A DNA stretch of 64,000 nucleotides from Taxawa tesnikishii (nom. ined.) (GCA_030247885.1 JAPDRO010000018.1:1-64000), one strand, 5' to 3'. Counted from the first letter of the stretch, positions 24,523-36,849 are shown. Numbers and translations are program-made. The notes: generated by a model from the letters alone, not told the origin.

Positions 24523-27166
24523 TTACGCTAATATAATCGTTTCGAATGACGCGTTAAGGTCAACCCAAGCCTTCATATTTACGGTCGCAAGGGCTTTTCG
24601 ATAATAATATAGCCCTTTTTGTTGTACAACTAGTATCTTGACTCCTGCGGGCTCTAAAAGAGCCCCTTCCATGTCCTTGAAGGTGTTGTAATTAGACGGT
24701 TGTTCATGCGTACGGCAGACGGAGAGTGCGATGAAGTCGAATGTATCCCGGCCTGTAGTGATCATTGGCATTAGCTCGGCCATCTCGTGTTTTCGAATGA
24801 TACCAATTTGTTTTCCGTCCTTGTTCGTAATACTGAACAACAGACTGTCCACAAGACGACGACCCTTTTCGACTCGTATTTGTAGGCAAGCTTTCTGAGC
24901 ACGGCCGACAATAACTCTGCTGTTCACAGTACCGGCACACTCTTCTGTCAATATCGTCGCGTCTGTATGCAGTTGCTCCTCCGTTCCTGCAACCTCTTTC
25001 CAGAAGTCAACATAGTCCGGCCACCGAAACGCCAAGTCATCCGATAGAGAGGGCAGTTCGACCCGAGAATGCTCTATCAACCCACTTCTCAGTGCTTGAA
25101 CCATGGACGTGCGAGGATCTCGCTTTACGCGGACGAAGTCTTCTTCTCCGGTGACCCTAAGTTGTACAGCCGTGTGGATTTTGCTACCTAGGCCGGATAA
25201 CCACGATGTAGGCCCTTCAGTGGCAATGATCGGCGTCAGACGCCACGATCTAGCGTCGTGCTTGATAGGCTTGTGCCAGAGAACAAGGCTTCCGATGAAG
25301 TCCCGGAACAGATCTTGTTGATTAGAGAGCTCTACTGAGCAGGATGCCCATGACCACGATGGGAAGAGGTCGGAACGTCCAATGTTGTCGTCATAGCGGG
25401 ATTCCTGGTTCCAGAGCAAAGCGATATCGAGGTGTGGCAGCGGCAATCCCCAGAAAACTTCGTGTTCACTATACAGAGCGTACAGAATGCCCGTGAAAGC
25501 ATTCAACTTATCGGAATGTGTCCCTAGGTTCCGTTTACTGTAACGCGCGACGTGTCTTTGCCAAGCTTTGCCCCTCCATTCTGCCTGCTGGACAAGCTCT
25601 GGCTTTTCAGAATTACTGAACACATAATTATATGTGTAGTATAGACTTGATGTTGGCGTCGGATAACGGGACTTCTCATGCCTAGAAGGGTTGAAAGATG
25701 GATACTTCAAACTCTCTTCATGAGAAATCTGAAGCCCGCATTCTAGGTAGACCTGCCGCTCGGTAAAGAACAACTTTCGTCTTGACAGCATGATCTCCTG
25801 ATAAGTCCAGCCTCGAGTATCCCATGTTGATTTGCCGACGACATCCCACAAGGGCGGGAGCTCTACATTGACGTGTATACCGGAAAACCTTCGATGTGCT
25901 TGTGGTTGGCGTAGCCTACTTACCCCCATTAGACCCGCGTTCATATTGTCTCCATGAGCTGCGACTATTACTAGGCTTGCTGCGGAGTATATCGCTGACA
26001 TGGACTTAATCTGTGCTGCTTTGTCCTCTGCGTTGTCTTGCTTGATGCACAGACAATCTACCCAAAGGTACTTCTCTCCTAAGCGCTCACATACAAAGAG
26101 AGCATCGCGGATCGTGGCTGGCAGATCATCCACAGGCAGCCGCTTTGACAGTTCGTCGATATTCGCCTCAGTGGCTCGAAGGAAGCGTGCGTTCGACTGT
26201 GAGCCCCAAACATAGCTCAAGGCAACGTATCGATATGGCAAGTCAGGTCTGGCTGCAACGACTTTGTTGTTTGCCACCTCTATCAAGCGAAAATTAGTGG
26301 GAAGGTTCGTAGTGCGAGAGTCTTTGCAGACTGTATGGCGGTCATGGCAATTTGCGAGCTGCTTGCTGAACAAATTCCAGTCAGCGACAGTCTCTGTAAG
26401 TGCTGGAAAATGATGACCCTGCATTGAAGGAAAAACAGTCGTTCCTCTGATGCTCGCTGAATGACCGACTGCTTTATGCACTGAATCGGTAGTGTGTCCT
26501 AATTTCTGGACAATTAAGGCTCCGGAATCCTCACTCCAGCCGGAGCTTTCAACTGTCCATCGGACTTCAGATCCTCTCCATTCTGTTGCAATGAGTCGCA
26601 AAGGATATTCCGACTGATCTGATAAAGTAAGCCTAAGAAACAGTAGGTGATAGGCACTATCAGAACTAACTTCCTCGAAGCGGTATCAAGGACTGACCGT
26701 TCCCGCTGACTCCTTCCGAGGCGATCTTTTTGAAAAGGAAGCAAAGCGGACACGTTGGACAATGACCTTCCGACCGACGGATGGGGATCTCCAGAGGCAG
26801 GTCACAATATGGAACGCAGTACGATAGGTGTTGGAGCCGCAGATGCGTACAGAACTGGCAGAGCGTTGTACCCCCATTGACCACTGCGGAGCAAGTAATG
26901 CACTCTTTGTGGAAAAGTTCTGACAAGGTCCAGTCTTCCTCTGTTTCCTCCGAATGCTCGGACCGTGGACGACTCGGATAGGTCTCGGACAGACTCAGTC
27001 GTCTCAATTGACGACGTCGCTGGCGTTTGTGATCGTCCTGAAGTGCCTGTGTCATCTGCGCACAATGCCCGCACTCGGGTCGATGATTTTGTTCATTGTG
27101 AAGTCCGGCTTTTGTAGCATCGGCGGCATCATCGAGCGTCACTTGGTCGGGCGACGGGTGATCCAT
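24523..27166 (-). CDS. HET-domain protein
   Basis: A probable heterokaryon-incompatibility family protein (HET, PF06985) of about 863 residues. The ATG is at 27166 (MDHPSPDQ). A 52-nt intron at 26619-26670 joins the Cys-rich first exon (CGHC, CITC, CQFC, CPTCPLC, probably metal-binding) to the second exon in frame. The HET core is plain: RYVALSYVWG, LPATIRDALFVCERLG, WVDCLCIKQDN, SAIYSAASLVIVAAHGD and DTRGWTYQEIMLSRR. In this family the domain is linked to allorecognition and programmed cell death after fusion of unlike hyphae; the partner here is unknown. The last codons (ETIILA, stop at 24523) lie about 60 bp from the RIP block and are AT-rich, so the original C-terminus may have differed. 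No frame problem elsewhere. Confidence 0.9.
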
Positions 27167-27464
27167 AGTCAATTGAATTCGGCGGCGTGACAAGTAGGGC
27201 ACTCGCTACCTAGGATGAGTGTATGTTCCTCGTTACAACATACACCTCTGCTTTGATAAGTCGCGCGACTCCGGTGTCCGTCTGTCTACTTCCGCTTCGC
27301 GGCTTCGCTTTATCTCATGGATTATACCCTCGGCGAGGGATTGTACGAACTCGTGCCAAGTCCTTCAAATTCCTAGCCCAACAGCGCTACGCGCTATAAT
27401 ACCTCGGCAAAAGTCTCGGAAGTTCTTCGCGTTAGATCTTCGCAACGCGTTAACTAGAAACTAC

Positions 27465-27800
27465 TTTATTAATTTAACTATTACTATAACGCCTTAGAGT
27501 TACACCTTTACTATAATATTGTATAATTAGTTTTACTATATTAAGTTCTTAATTAAAGTATAATTTAATATAATATTATAATATAAAAATAATAACTTAT
27601 AATAAATATAATATTAGTAAAAGTAACTACTTAGTAATAAGTAACTATTTAGTAATAGAATATATTAAAGTACTTTAACTAATTTTTATAATACTTATAA
27701 AGAAAGTCTTTAAAAGTTTTATTTATTATAAATATATAAGATACTATTACTATACGTTTTTAGAGGCTAGTTATAGCTATTTGGGTAGCGTAGGCTACTA
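27465..27800. other. short RIP-decayed AT-rich island
   Basis: A tract of about 335 bp with the same TA-rich, CA/TG-poor composition as the large block, upstream of the HET gene. It ends near GTTACTATCTAATAGACG at about 27.8 kb. No element is recognisable. With the main block it brackets the HET gene. Confidence 0.7.
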
Positions 27801-28914
27801 TATTAACGAGTTACTATCTAATAGACGCATTTCGGGCAACTTTTACTAGTATAGCTAAGGGAAAGTCCCGGCGAATCCCTACCGATTTTGAAATCGAGAG
27901 TAACTTCGCTTACGCGGTTCACTTTTTCGGGCCGTAGTACACTATAAATAGCGTTCGCTTACTCACACGATATCTGTTGCGGACTCTATTTGGACAAGGA
28001 ACCGTCTTCGGATGAACGAATCGCAGGCTGAGGTCCTTTTGTGTCCACTAGACGGTCGCCAAGAAGTCTGGTCTTGCCTTCATGTACATAGCAGGGTATC
28101 ACGCATTGCGGCAAGAGCCTGGCAATTACCCGACGCATCCGGTCAACAACTCGAAGCGCACGGCATCGATCAGATCAGCCCACCTACAACCACTCTCCTG
28201 ATGTTGTCCCACATCGTGAGCTCGCTTGATCTCTTGGTTGTTGCGTTGTAACAGTGATTGTTGAGTCGTACCCCATTGTATGATGTGAGATTGGCGCAGA
28301 TCGACCCCGCGTCAGCGCCTTGGCTAGCATTCGTACTTGGCAAAGCTCTCACAGACGGTCGTCGAATGTCTCTCCGAATCTACAACAGCTCAATGGAGGG
28401 CGAAACTTACGATTCAGCAGCCGGTTTTCGCATGTGTCTCCGCATGCATGGAGCGACAGAACATCGGCCTGGCACGGGATGATATCGCTCCGTAGGGTTC
28501 TCATTCCCGATCCTCGCAAGCAAAAGTGTGCTTGCAAGCTGATGGATCTCACTATCATACGGCGATTCATGGTGGTCATAGTAGGGCCACTCCTCTCTAC
28601 CACACCGTAGGCATAGAGGATCTTCGTCTCACTGTGGTTGTTCGGGACGGAAACTTGGCCACCGCTAACATTCATCGAGCCATGAACGACTTGATATTGT
28701 GATGCTCACTGCATGGCTTATGTGCATCAACCGCGCGAAAAACGGCATTTGCTTACCATACAGCCTAGTGCCCGTGGTCTCCTGATCTTTAGCCCAGAGT
28801 GACAAGTTGTCACAGGAATACGTATGCTTCTTAATATCTCTCTCTTGCGGCCCCCATACTTGGAGTTGGATAGCCTAGAGAGCAGCAACTACAAGAACCC
28901 CGGAAGAAATCATC
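27801..28914. other. intergenic, no gene recognised
   Basis: About 1.1 kb of normal GC content between the AT island and the aldehyde dehydrogenase. Several frames of 60-108 codons exist on both strands, but none has a recognisable motif or clear splice structure. The last few hundred bases should hold the dehydrogenase promoter; I see no defined site. Confidence 0.5.
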
Positions 28915-30820
28915 ATGGCGGACAAGATAAGCTGTGGGTCTCAGGTCTCCGAAAGTCTCGAGACCAGACTGTTCATCAACAATGAAGTTCGCATCCATGT
29001 ATGGGGAATGACAGCCGGCTGACCATAACAGTATATCAAATCCAGATCAGGGGAGACATTGACTGTGACCAACCCTGCCAACGGTGAAATCGTTACTTCC
29101 GAAGTACAAGTTGCTGGGGCTGAAGATGTAGATGCAGCCGTAGCTGCAGCGAGGGCAGCTTTCAAAGGCCCGTGGCGGAAGTTCAGTGGAGCACAGAGAG
29201 CCGCCTGCATGCACAGGCTGGCGGACCTGATCGAAGCGAACATCGAGAAGCTTGCCAAACTCGAGTCTATTGCTATGGGACAACCAATCGGCGTTGCAAA
29301 GGTCTTTCTGGGAATATGCCCTCCAGGTTGGCGATGTGAGTTGTTGGCCTCCCCACCCTTCTGGGTTGCTAATGCACGGCAGATTACGCTGGATTCGCCG
29401 ACAAAATTGGGGGTGAGTCATTTCCAGAGGATGGGGACGGGCTCTACAAGATAATTCGATACGAACCGTGAGTCCGCCCCGATCTGAGCTATCCAATGGC
29501 ATGCAGAGCGATTATCTAAAAAACCTCAGTCTCGGCGTCTGCGCTGGCATAGCCGCGTGGAATGGAACTCCCGTCTTTGTCTACTGGAAGGTTGCCCCTG
29601 CAGTAGCAGCAGGGAACACGGTCTGTATCCGTTAACCTCGTATTGATCACAAATTGACAAAGGAGGTTAGTTCATCTTCAAAACTTCGGAGAAGTCTCCT
29701 CTAGGAGCCCTCGCATTAGGTAAATTGGTCGTCGAAGCTGGTTTCCCGCCAGGTGTCATCAACTTTGTTTCTGGAGCACGAGAGACTGGTCAGCTGTTAG
29801 CAGCACATATGAACATCAACAAGATCAGCTTCACCGGCTCTATAATGGCTGGTCGGAAAGTCCAAGAAGCTGCGACCAAAAGCAACCTGAAGCGCGTCAC
29901 GCTGGAACTCGGAGGCAAATCACCGTCCATTGTGTTCAATGATGCGAACATGGATACCGCAATTGCACAGTAAGTGCCTCGAGTTTTCTACAGCGACCAT
30001 GATCTTCTGCTGTCATGCATTCCGGTACACTTGCAAATTTGCTGATCGCAATCGCAGAGCGTCTCAAGGATTCCTGCTCAATTCAGGCCAAGTCTGCGCA
30101 GGCAAGTTACTCCAACATAACGGCTTCTTCGAGTCATACTGAACTTCCCTAGCGGGCTCTCGTACTTACGTGCAGGAGGAAATTGCGCCTAAGTTCATCG
30201 AAGCCTTGAAAGCACAATTCGAGGGGTTCGCCGGCGCTATGGGCGACCCTACGGATGAGCAAACTTATCTTGGCCCTCTAGCAGATGTCACACAATTTGA
30301 CCGCGTCATGAAATACCTCGAAATTGGCAAGCAGGATGCCCAGCTCCTCACTGGCGGAAGTCGGAAAGGAGATACGGGCAACTTCATCGAGCCAACTATA
30401 TTCATGGACCCTCCTTCCAACAGCAAGATCTACACCGAAGAGATCTTCGGACCCGTCATGGTTGTCAAAACGTTCAAGACTGAAGAAGAAGTGATCGCAA
30501 TGGCGAACAAGACGAGTTACGGCCTTGCAGCCTACCTTCACACTACCGACGTTACTCGTGCGTTACGTGTTTCCGCAGAGCTCGAAGCTGGCACTGTGTA
30601 TGTGAACGGCAACTTCTGGGTCACGCCGAACACTCCCTTTGGTGGATGGAAACAGAGCGGAAATGGTAGTCGTGAGTCAGGAAAAGCAGGGCTGATGTCC
30701 TACCTTGAAGCGAAGACTATCATGATCAGGTACGCCATGAAATATTTGCATAGCACTTCCCCAGGAGCCTTGTTTTCAACTGATGCGTCTTGTAGCATGA
30801 ACACGCCTGCAAAGGCTTGA
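28915..30820 (+). CDS. NAD(P)-dependent aldehyde dehydrogenase
   Basis: Oxidises an aldehyde to the acid; substrate not predictable. Seven exons give one continuous frame: 28915-28986, 29032-29335, 29383-29467, 29530-29620, 29671-29969, 30058-30101 and 30153 onward. The start is MADKISCGSQVS. Family landmarks: NPANGEIV, WRYYAGFADKIGG, AAWNGTPVF, FTGSIMAGRKVQ (cofactor site), LELGGKSPSIVF (general-base Glu), SGQVCAAGSR with the catalytic Cys codon at 30095-30097, EIFGPVMVVK, PFGGWKQSG. All introns are 45-88 nt; intron 6 (30102-30152) is GC-AG with donor GCAAGT. The 3' end is ambiguous: reading through gives a stop at 30820 (520 aa), while a possible seventh intron (30730-30774) gives a stop at 30793 and 496 aa, closer to the usual length. 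The gene looks intact. Confidence 0.92.
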
Positions 30821-32063
30821 AACCTTGAAGGTAGAGGCGGACAGATTGGATCGTGAGGATGAACTCGGTCCAGTAGGAATCTTGCATCGTTTTCACAGTC
30901 CGGTCCATAGGAGATCAAGCAACTTGTATGAAAGCGTGCCCCCGATACGAAGCTTTCAAACAGTGCAAGTTCAAACATACAGCAATCCATTTTCTGATGA
31001 TTTTCCCATCGCTCGTTCTAGCTCGCTAAGCCATAGTCGCGTTTCTTTACCTAACCACGCAGTCAAGGTTGATAGTATACTCAGTATCATGATATTCGCC
31101 TCAGTGAGTATGTCAGCGATATCTTGTGCGGTGAGACGACTCCTGTCGCTTGGCGACACAGCAGTTTCTTTTAACACAGAAAAAGTCAGCAACACTGTCA
31201 ATACGCGTGTATCATGGCGTAACAGCCACTAACGTGGTGCAAACCGCAGGAGAGTGCAATCTGCAATGTGGCCTCATCCATCTCCCTCGCAGAGAAGACG
31301 TTTTAATCATGCCCGCAGAACCTATCAGCGGGATGCTGCGCGCTTCGAATGACTTCTGCAAGAATCCCAGCCTTTGGGTCCCTCAACAAATGTATATCTT
31401 GACAAATCATCGCGAATCGCTTTACTTTTTACTAATGGTAGGGTCTCCCTGCTTTTGCCTATAAGAACTAGTCAGATAGACATTTTAGTGCCTTATGATG
31501 CGTTGATGTTTCGGTGCTCTAGCTGAACTCGTTGGGTCAGGGTGGGTCTAGATCGTGGGTCCAGATCGTAGATCTACCGCTACCTGTCGCTTCGCTCGTC
31601 GCTTCTATACGGAGCAATATTGTTCAGCAACACGGTGAAGCGTAGATAGAGTGGGTACACTGACATCTGGAAACGGCGTGCATTCGGCAGATCCGTGATA
31701 CAAGGCAGTAGAGAAGGCGACGGACGAAGCTAGAGTCTGTGGGGACGGACATTCTCAACAACCCAGAAGTGCATGGATATGGCAAAAGTAGAGGCTTTGC
31801 ATCACGATTGCTTCAGCATCGACGTTAGTCACATGGCCGGCTCACATGTTCAGAGAGGGTTAAAAGAGTTGGACAGCATTTGTTTCTTCCAGATTCCAGC
31901 GATTCGGCTCATTCGCCTCTGATTTGGTATCCATACCACATATTAAACGAAAACCCCGTGATCATATACATACGTAGACGTACCACAGCAGTGTCTTTTA
32001 GTCTCTAGAAGACGCATACTGCCCAACTCCTTACCGATACCTACAAGAGACAGAATCCATTGT
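30821..32063. other. intergenic, no gene recognised
   Basis: About 1.2 kb between the dehydrogenase and the 3' end of the MFS transporter gene. The frames present (up to 135 codons) show no motif or conserved composition. It must contain both 3' ends, since the two genes converge here. Confidence 0.5.
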
Positions 32064-33871
32064 TCACTCCGCACCGCTCTTGTCCGTCTCAAGATGCAGC
32101 ATCTTGATGACGTTGTGGTGATGCCAGAAGTTGCGGTACTTCTTGCCGAACATGTATATCGGAATGGCGAGCAGGCAGAGTGCGCCTGTGATGCCGGCCA
32201 TCGTGCCCGTCAGATCGACGATGCCTTGTAGCTCCCACCATTGGATGATGTAGTTGGTCAATCTAAGCGCAAATCAGCATCTTTGCAGGGATGCGACAGG
32301 TCAAAGTTGGTCGAGACTCACCCGTAGAAGAAGAAGTTTTTGAACACCATGTTCATGACGAACAGCTCGGTGGAGTTGGTGCGATAGCTATCGAGCGCCC
32401 ACTGCGTGCAGTGTATCGCGACATTGGTCATGCCGAACAGCATCAGGCCCCAGCAGAAGCAGGTGGTCGGAATTGACGCGTTGTTCTGCGTGGAGAAGCC
32501 GAAACCGACCAAACCTGCAATAGCACAAGCGCCATCGATGGCGACGGGTGGGAGCCAGAACTCGGGCTCGTACACACCTCTGTTCTTGCGTGTGATCCAC
32601 TTGATGTACGGTTCGGCGGTGACGCTGCAGATGGCAGAGCCGAGGAAGCCACCGATGAGTGGGCCTGCGGACATGTAGCCGATCGCAGCAGATCCCATGA
32701 GGTATGGAGGCGACGCAAAAATGACACCGCTGCTGATGGCGACGCCGACGTACCAGGCGATGATGGCGCCGGTCAAGATGATTTGGTAGAAGGCGGCCAC
32801 ATTGAAGAGGATGGCGATACAGGCTAGGACCATCTTGAAAATAGAGTCGTCGACAAACGTACCGTTGTAGAGTGCAAGCTCTTGCCAGTACGTCTTCTTG
32901 GGAGGAATGTTGAGGGTGGAGATGCGGCTAGTGGTCTTCTCGAGGTCGGATGATTCTGCGACCTCTACGCTGCTGGCTTTGATGTCCTCGCGATGACGTG
33001 CACGGTCTTCGATGGCGGCGAGCTTCTCGAGGTTCTCCTCGGAACCCACTTGGTCAGTCTCGTAGATGTGATTGCGACGGTACATGGTCTCGGGGCAGTA
33101 CAAAATGACCGCGATCGTTTGGACAATCGCAAAGGGCAGCAGGATGTGGAAGTTGAAATGCCAGCCAAGGTTCTCGGTGATGACACCGGCAACGATGCTG
33201 ACACCGTTGGAGATGCCGGCGAGCAGGAACATGAGAAGAGCGGTCTTAGTACCCCTTTCGTGCACGAAGTAAATATCTCCGATCGAAGCAACAGCAAGGG
33301 ACTCATAAGCGGCGATGGCCAGCCCTTCGAGGACACGACCAGCAACGAGAGTGTTGTAGCCAGTTGCGGTTTCGCAGACGATGCAGCCAATGGTTCCGAC
33401 GATAGAGCTGAGCACGTAACAGGGGCGCTTGCCATACTTGCGGCCCAAGGCGGAAGCGAAGGGTCCGATAGCGCCTGTAGCAAGCAAAAGGTATCCAGAG
33501 ATCTTGGCAACATCGGTGACTGAACGTCCAATTTGAAGAGAGATGAGGACGATTCCGGGGTTCAGAAGAGGGTTCTATGTATCGTTGGCTAGATGAAGAA
33601 CACTGTTGTTTCATGGACGTACTGGTACGACGCCGTGAATGACGACACCAAAGCAGATAACGAAGAAGACCAAGTTCTTCTTGGTCTGTGACCAGTTCAG
33701 AGGATCGTTGGGATCTTCAGATGGTTGCGGTGAAAGTATAATATTCGAATTCTTGCCCGCGCCATGCTTGAGGTGACCTGTTTGGCTCTCAGAGTGGGCC
33801 GCGGCCTGGTCCAGCAGGACAGTGCCTGGGACGTGGGTGGCCGACTTTGGCTCGAGGACACCGAGACCCAT
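32064..33871 (-). CDS. MFS transporter (DHA1-like)
   Basis: A plasma-membrane major facilitator of about 566 residues; probably a drug or metabolite proton antiporter, substrate unknown. The start is taken at MGLGVLEPKS (33871); an earlier Met at 33958 is in frame but adds unlikely sequence. Exons: 33871-33623, 33574-32322 and 32262-32064, with introns of 48 nt (donor GTACGT) and 59 nt (donor GTGAGT), both preserving frame. The cytosolic N-terminus leads to DPNDPLNWSQTKKN, a common entry to TM1 in this family. A motif-A-like loop (ALGRKYGKRP) sits between TM2 and TM3, about 12 hydrophobic helices are visible, and a charged central loop (about NHIYETDQVGSEENL to SDLEKTTS) separates the halves. 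No frame problem. It converges with the dehydrogenase gene; a shared pathway is possible but unproven. Confidence 0.9.
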
Positions 33872-34124
33872 TATGATGCGTCGTTGTTGGCAACACCTGG
33901 TATGAGGATAGATCCGGGCGAGAAGGACGTTGTTGTCGTTGAGGTTGCACAAAGACACAAGACTGCGCGAAGTGGGCCTTCATTAACGAAGCGGCCTTCA
34001 AAGATAGGGTGTGGAGAACTCTCCATGCGGATCCCCAGGATCTTCCCAGAATTTCCCAGAATTTCCCCACCTTCCTCAGACGCTTAGGGCTCTAATGTTA
34101 TCTCTCCAACGCCTAGCCTTTTGG

Positions 34125-34151
34125 AACTGCTCCGCTTTTAACGGAGCAGTT
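34125..34151. repeat. perfect 10-bp inverted repeat
   Basis: AACTGCTCCG, a 7-nt loop (CTTTTAA), then CGGAGCAGTT. It lies about 250 bp upstream of the MFS start and 130 bp upstream of the permease remnant. It could be a factor-binding site or a transcript hairpin. Confidence 0.7.
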
Positions 34152-34280
34152 GGGGAATTAACGAGCAGCATGCCCACAGCGTTGGGCCAGGCACAATGGA
34201 TTTACCAGGTTTGGTTCACTCCAACCGGACGATTTATCCCCCACATGTGTGCATGCATCAACACCTTCGGCTAGTGGACT

Positions 34281-35108
34281 TTGACTGCGTCCAAATTGGC
34301 TTTCATGACAAACCTTGTCTTCTCCACGAAAACACTCTTCGACGAGGACTGGTCTAGAGCTGGACCTGGCTGGCTGCAGTTCGTCATCTACGTCGGAACG
34401 AACGTATTGCTCACCACGATCGACGTTGTCGCATCTCGGAAGGCCGCGTTTTGCCTTGGATCAACAACTTCACTAATATCCAATTTTTGGCTCTGTTTGT
34501 CGTGTTTTTGCCATGACAGGATTCTTGTTCATAACGGTGTGTCAGTTCACCGTTTAGAACCTTGATGAAGCTGACTGGTGCTGCTATCCTTGTTGCGCTG
34601 TTTATCATAGATGGCGTTGCCCAGAATGTTAGCTTCATGACAAATCGTCTCCCTTACATGGGAGTTCGCTCGGGTTGGTGGTTTCCTTCCCATCGATACC
34701 TCGCAATCGTCAACCTAACTTGGAAAGTTCCGGTGATCGCTCTTCTTGCTCGGTGCGTGCTGATCGTCTCGATCGGTGTGCTTTACTTCTTTACTAGCTG
34801 GGTTCTTTCCGCAATCCTCAGTGTCAGCACGATCGCCCTGATCATCTCATATGCCATGCCTATCATCGTCCTCCTCATGGTCGGCCGGGACATACTGCCT
34901 CTGGACCTTTCAAATTGGGCAGATGAGGCTTAACAATGAACGTGATCAGCCTCCTCTACTGTGCTATTGCCATTGTCTTCTTCTTCCCCAGCGCTCCGAC
35001 TCCAGCGACGGTGGACATGAACTGGGCTATCGCAGTCTTTGAAATCATGCTTGTGATTGCGATTGGATCTTGGTTTACTCAAGGTCGGCGGTCTTATTTG
35101 CGTACTGA
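34281..35108 (+). pseudogene. amino-acid/choline permease (APC superfamily) remnant
   Basis: The sequence resembles the C-terminal half of fungal APC-type permeases (amino-acid, GABA or choline uptake). Recognisable pieces in order: WSRAGPGWLQFVIYVGTN, LPWINNF (out of frame with the first), SFMTNRLPYM and SHRYLA, LTWKVPVIALLARCVL, ISYAMPIIVLLMVGRD, then NVISLLYCAIAIVFFFPSA and GSWFTQGRRS. It is spread over at least three frames, and the expected LGRW before the final helices reads LGR-stop. The N-terminal half (about TM1-5) is missing. Unlike the single-base shifts in other genes, this one has several breaks, a stop and a truncation, so I call it a true pseudogene. RIP seems not to be the cause, since CA and TG are normal here. 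Confidence 0.75.
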
Positions 35109-36849
35109 AGACCCCCTGTTCCGAGTAGTAAGTGGTCGGAGCCAGCCTGGACAAGCAACGGATCGAGTTGATACAGCCAAACCTGTCAAGAAAACTACGT
35201 GGTGCCCAATCTCAGGACGTCAGACTAGATGTCTCGAGCGGCAGAAGGAAGATGTTTGCTACTGGGATTTCAGCGTGTCAACCAGTCTCATGTAGGAGTA
35301 TTGCAAGATCGCCGCAGGCCAACTGGGCCACGAACTCCATGAGCGCTAGTTTGAGAGCGGCGGGCTCAAAGCACTGCTGCAAACCTCTGACATCACGGCA
35401 CGGGAGCACCGGCTAGCCGTGCATTGGCCTTGTATAGGGAATTGGAGAATGCGGGGGTGAGATGGCTGACTCGTTGTGGGGTTGGTAGGCTGGAACCGTG
35501 GCATTACCTCGACCGCTGCAACACAGTCGATAGCCAGATAGAGTTCGCTTCGTGCGCTTCATGTGACTCGGCACTACACCCTCGCAATGATTGCCTGGCG
35601 CAAGACAACGCAATTTTCCATAGCTGCTAAGATCGCTGAGTTTTGGCAGGGTTTCGGAGAAAGAACAAAGATGGTCAGGGGTAGCAGGTGGTGCGATCAA
35701 CTTGTTCATGGATGACATTCGTACTTTTGTTGTCCGTATCCAAGCCGCCATCCGCAAGTAGGACGTTTACAGCGACTGCTTGGCCAGTCCCGTTTCCGGA
35801 ATTTCCAGGAAAGTCTGAACGGTCGAGCAGGACTATGAACGTTGTGTATGGCTCGAACCCGCAGGTCGAGATATCGTTTCGTAGTATGTGGAGGTTGAGA
35901 TCGACAGGATGTAAGATGGCCAACAAGCAAGCACAAACAAAGACAAATAAGCAAACAAGTAAACACAAGCAAACGAACAAGCAGAAATGCATGCTTGGCT
36001 AATTCAGAAGGCTTGAATGCTTACTTGTTTAGGTGCTTGTTTAGGGGCTTGTTTAGAGGCTTGTTTAGGGGCTTACTTGTTGGCCACCCTGAGTTAGGGT
36101 GCAAACGGCGAACCTACTTTGCACTGTAGCTGCCTCGTACTCGATCAAGCGACAACAGCTCTGCTCTACTCGCTATAGTCAAGAAGCCAGGAATTCCAAC
36201 TGGGAGTTGTATGAAGGAGGACTGGGGGTGAATTAACTTGCGGTGCTAGACATGTGCAGATGCGAAGGGCTCGGCGGCCAGCGTGGTCGGAGAAGGGTCG
36301 TGTATACTGATAGTTCTTCGCTAGCAATTTGCGGTGTGTGGGCCATGTTGGACCGTAGTCGATCTGGTTATGGCAATGGTTTAGAAAGACTTCGACGCGG
36401 AGCCGTGATGACTGTACTGGTTCAGAGGCCCAGAAAGGTCCAGCATAAACGAGTGTTGAGGTTGCCCCTTGTAGAGGTTCCGGTATTCCTTCTGTGCGGG
36501 ATGGCTCCTATCCAAGCCCGTTCAAGTTAACATCCGTGTGCTAGGAGTTCGGAGCTCATGCTGATTGTTTCTTCGAAGAGTTACATAACAGCCGCTCGAC
36601 AGCGAGCTCGGTTGCTTCAGCGGAGAAGCATCGAATTCCAGTATACACGAAAGGTGTCTTGAGCAGTGTCTCTTACACGCAAACGCCACAAACGCCCGTT
36701 CAAACTCCACCTAGCCTGTTTCCAACTCCATTTCGGACGCCCGCCCAGGAAGTATCGCCGCGTACGAAGGGTGCTTTGAGCTGTCTCAACAAGATGGTAG
36801 GAGATGGACATTCAAGCTCCTTTGTTTCCCTGCCTCCGTCCCTTCTTTA
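35109..36849. other. intergenic, no gene recognised
   Basis: About 1.7 kb between the permease remnant and the RNase H2B 3' end. It holds the foldback repeat at 35918-36084. Frames of up to about 115 codons occur on both strands with no motif. I can support nothing else here. Confidence 0.5.
35918..36084. repeat. inverted repeat with internal tandem units (MITE/foldback-like)
   Basis: TGGCCAACAAGCAAGC at 35918-35933 is matched on the other strand by GCTTACTTGTTGGCCA at 36069-36084 (one mismatch). The left arm continues as CAAACAA/CAAGCAAAC units and the right arm as four GCTTGTTTAGGG-type units, so the arms are partly complementary across about 165 bp. This could fold back on itself, as small non-autonomous DNA transposons do. 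No coding capacity and no clear target-site duplication. Confidence 0.65.
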
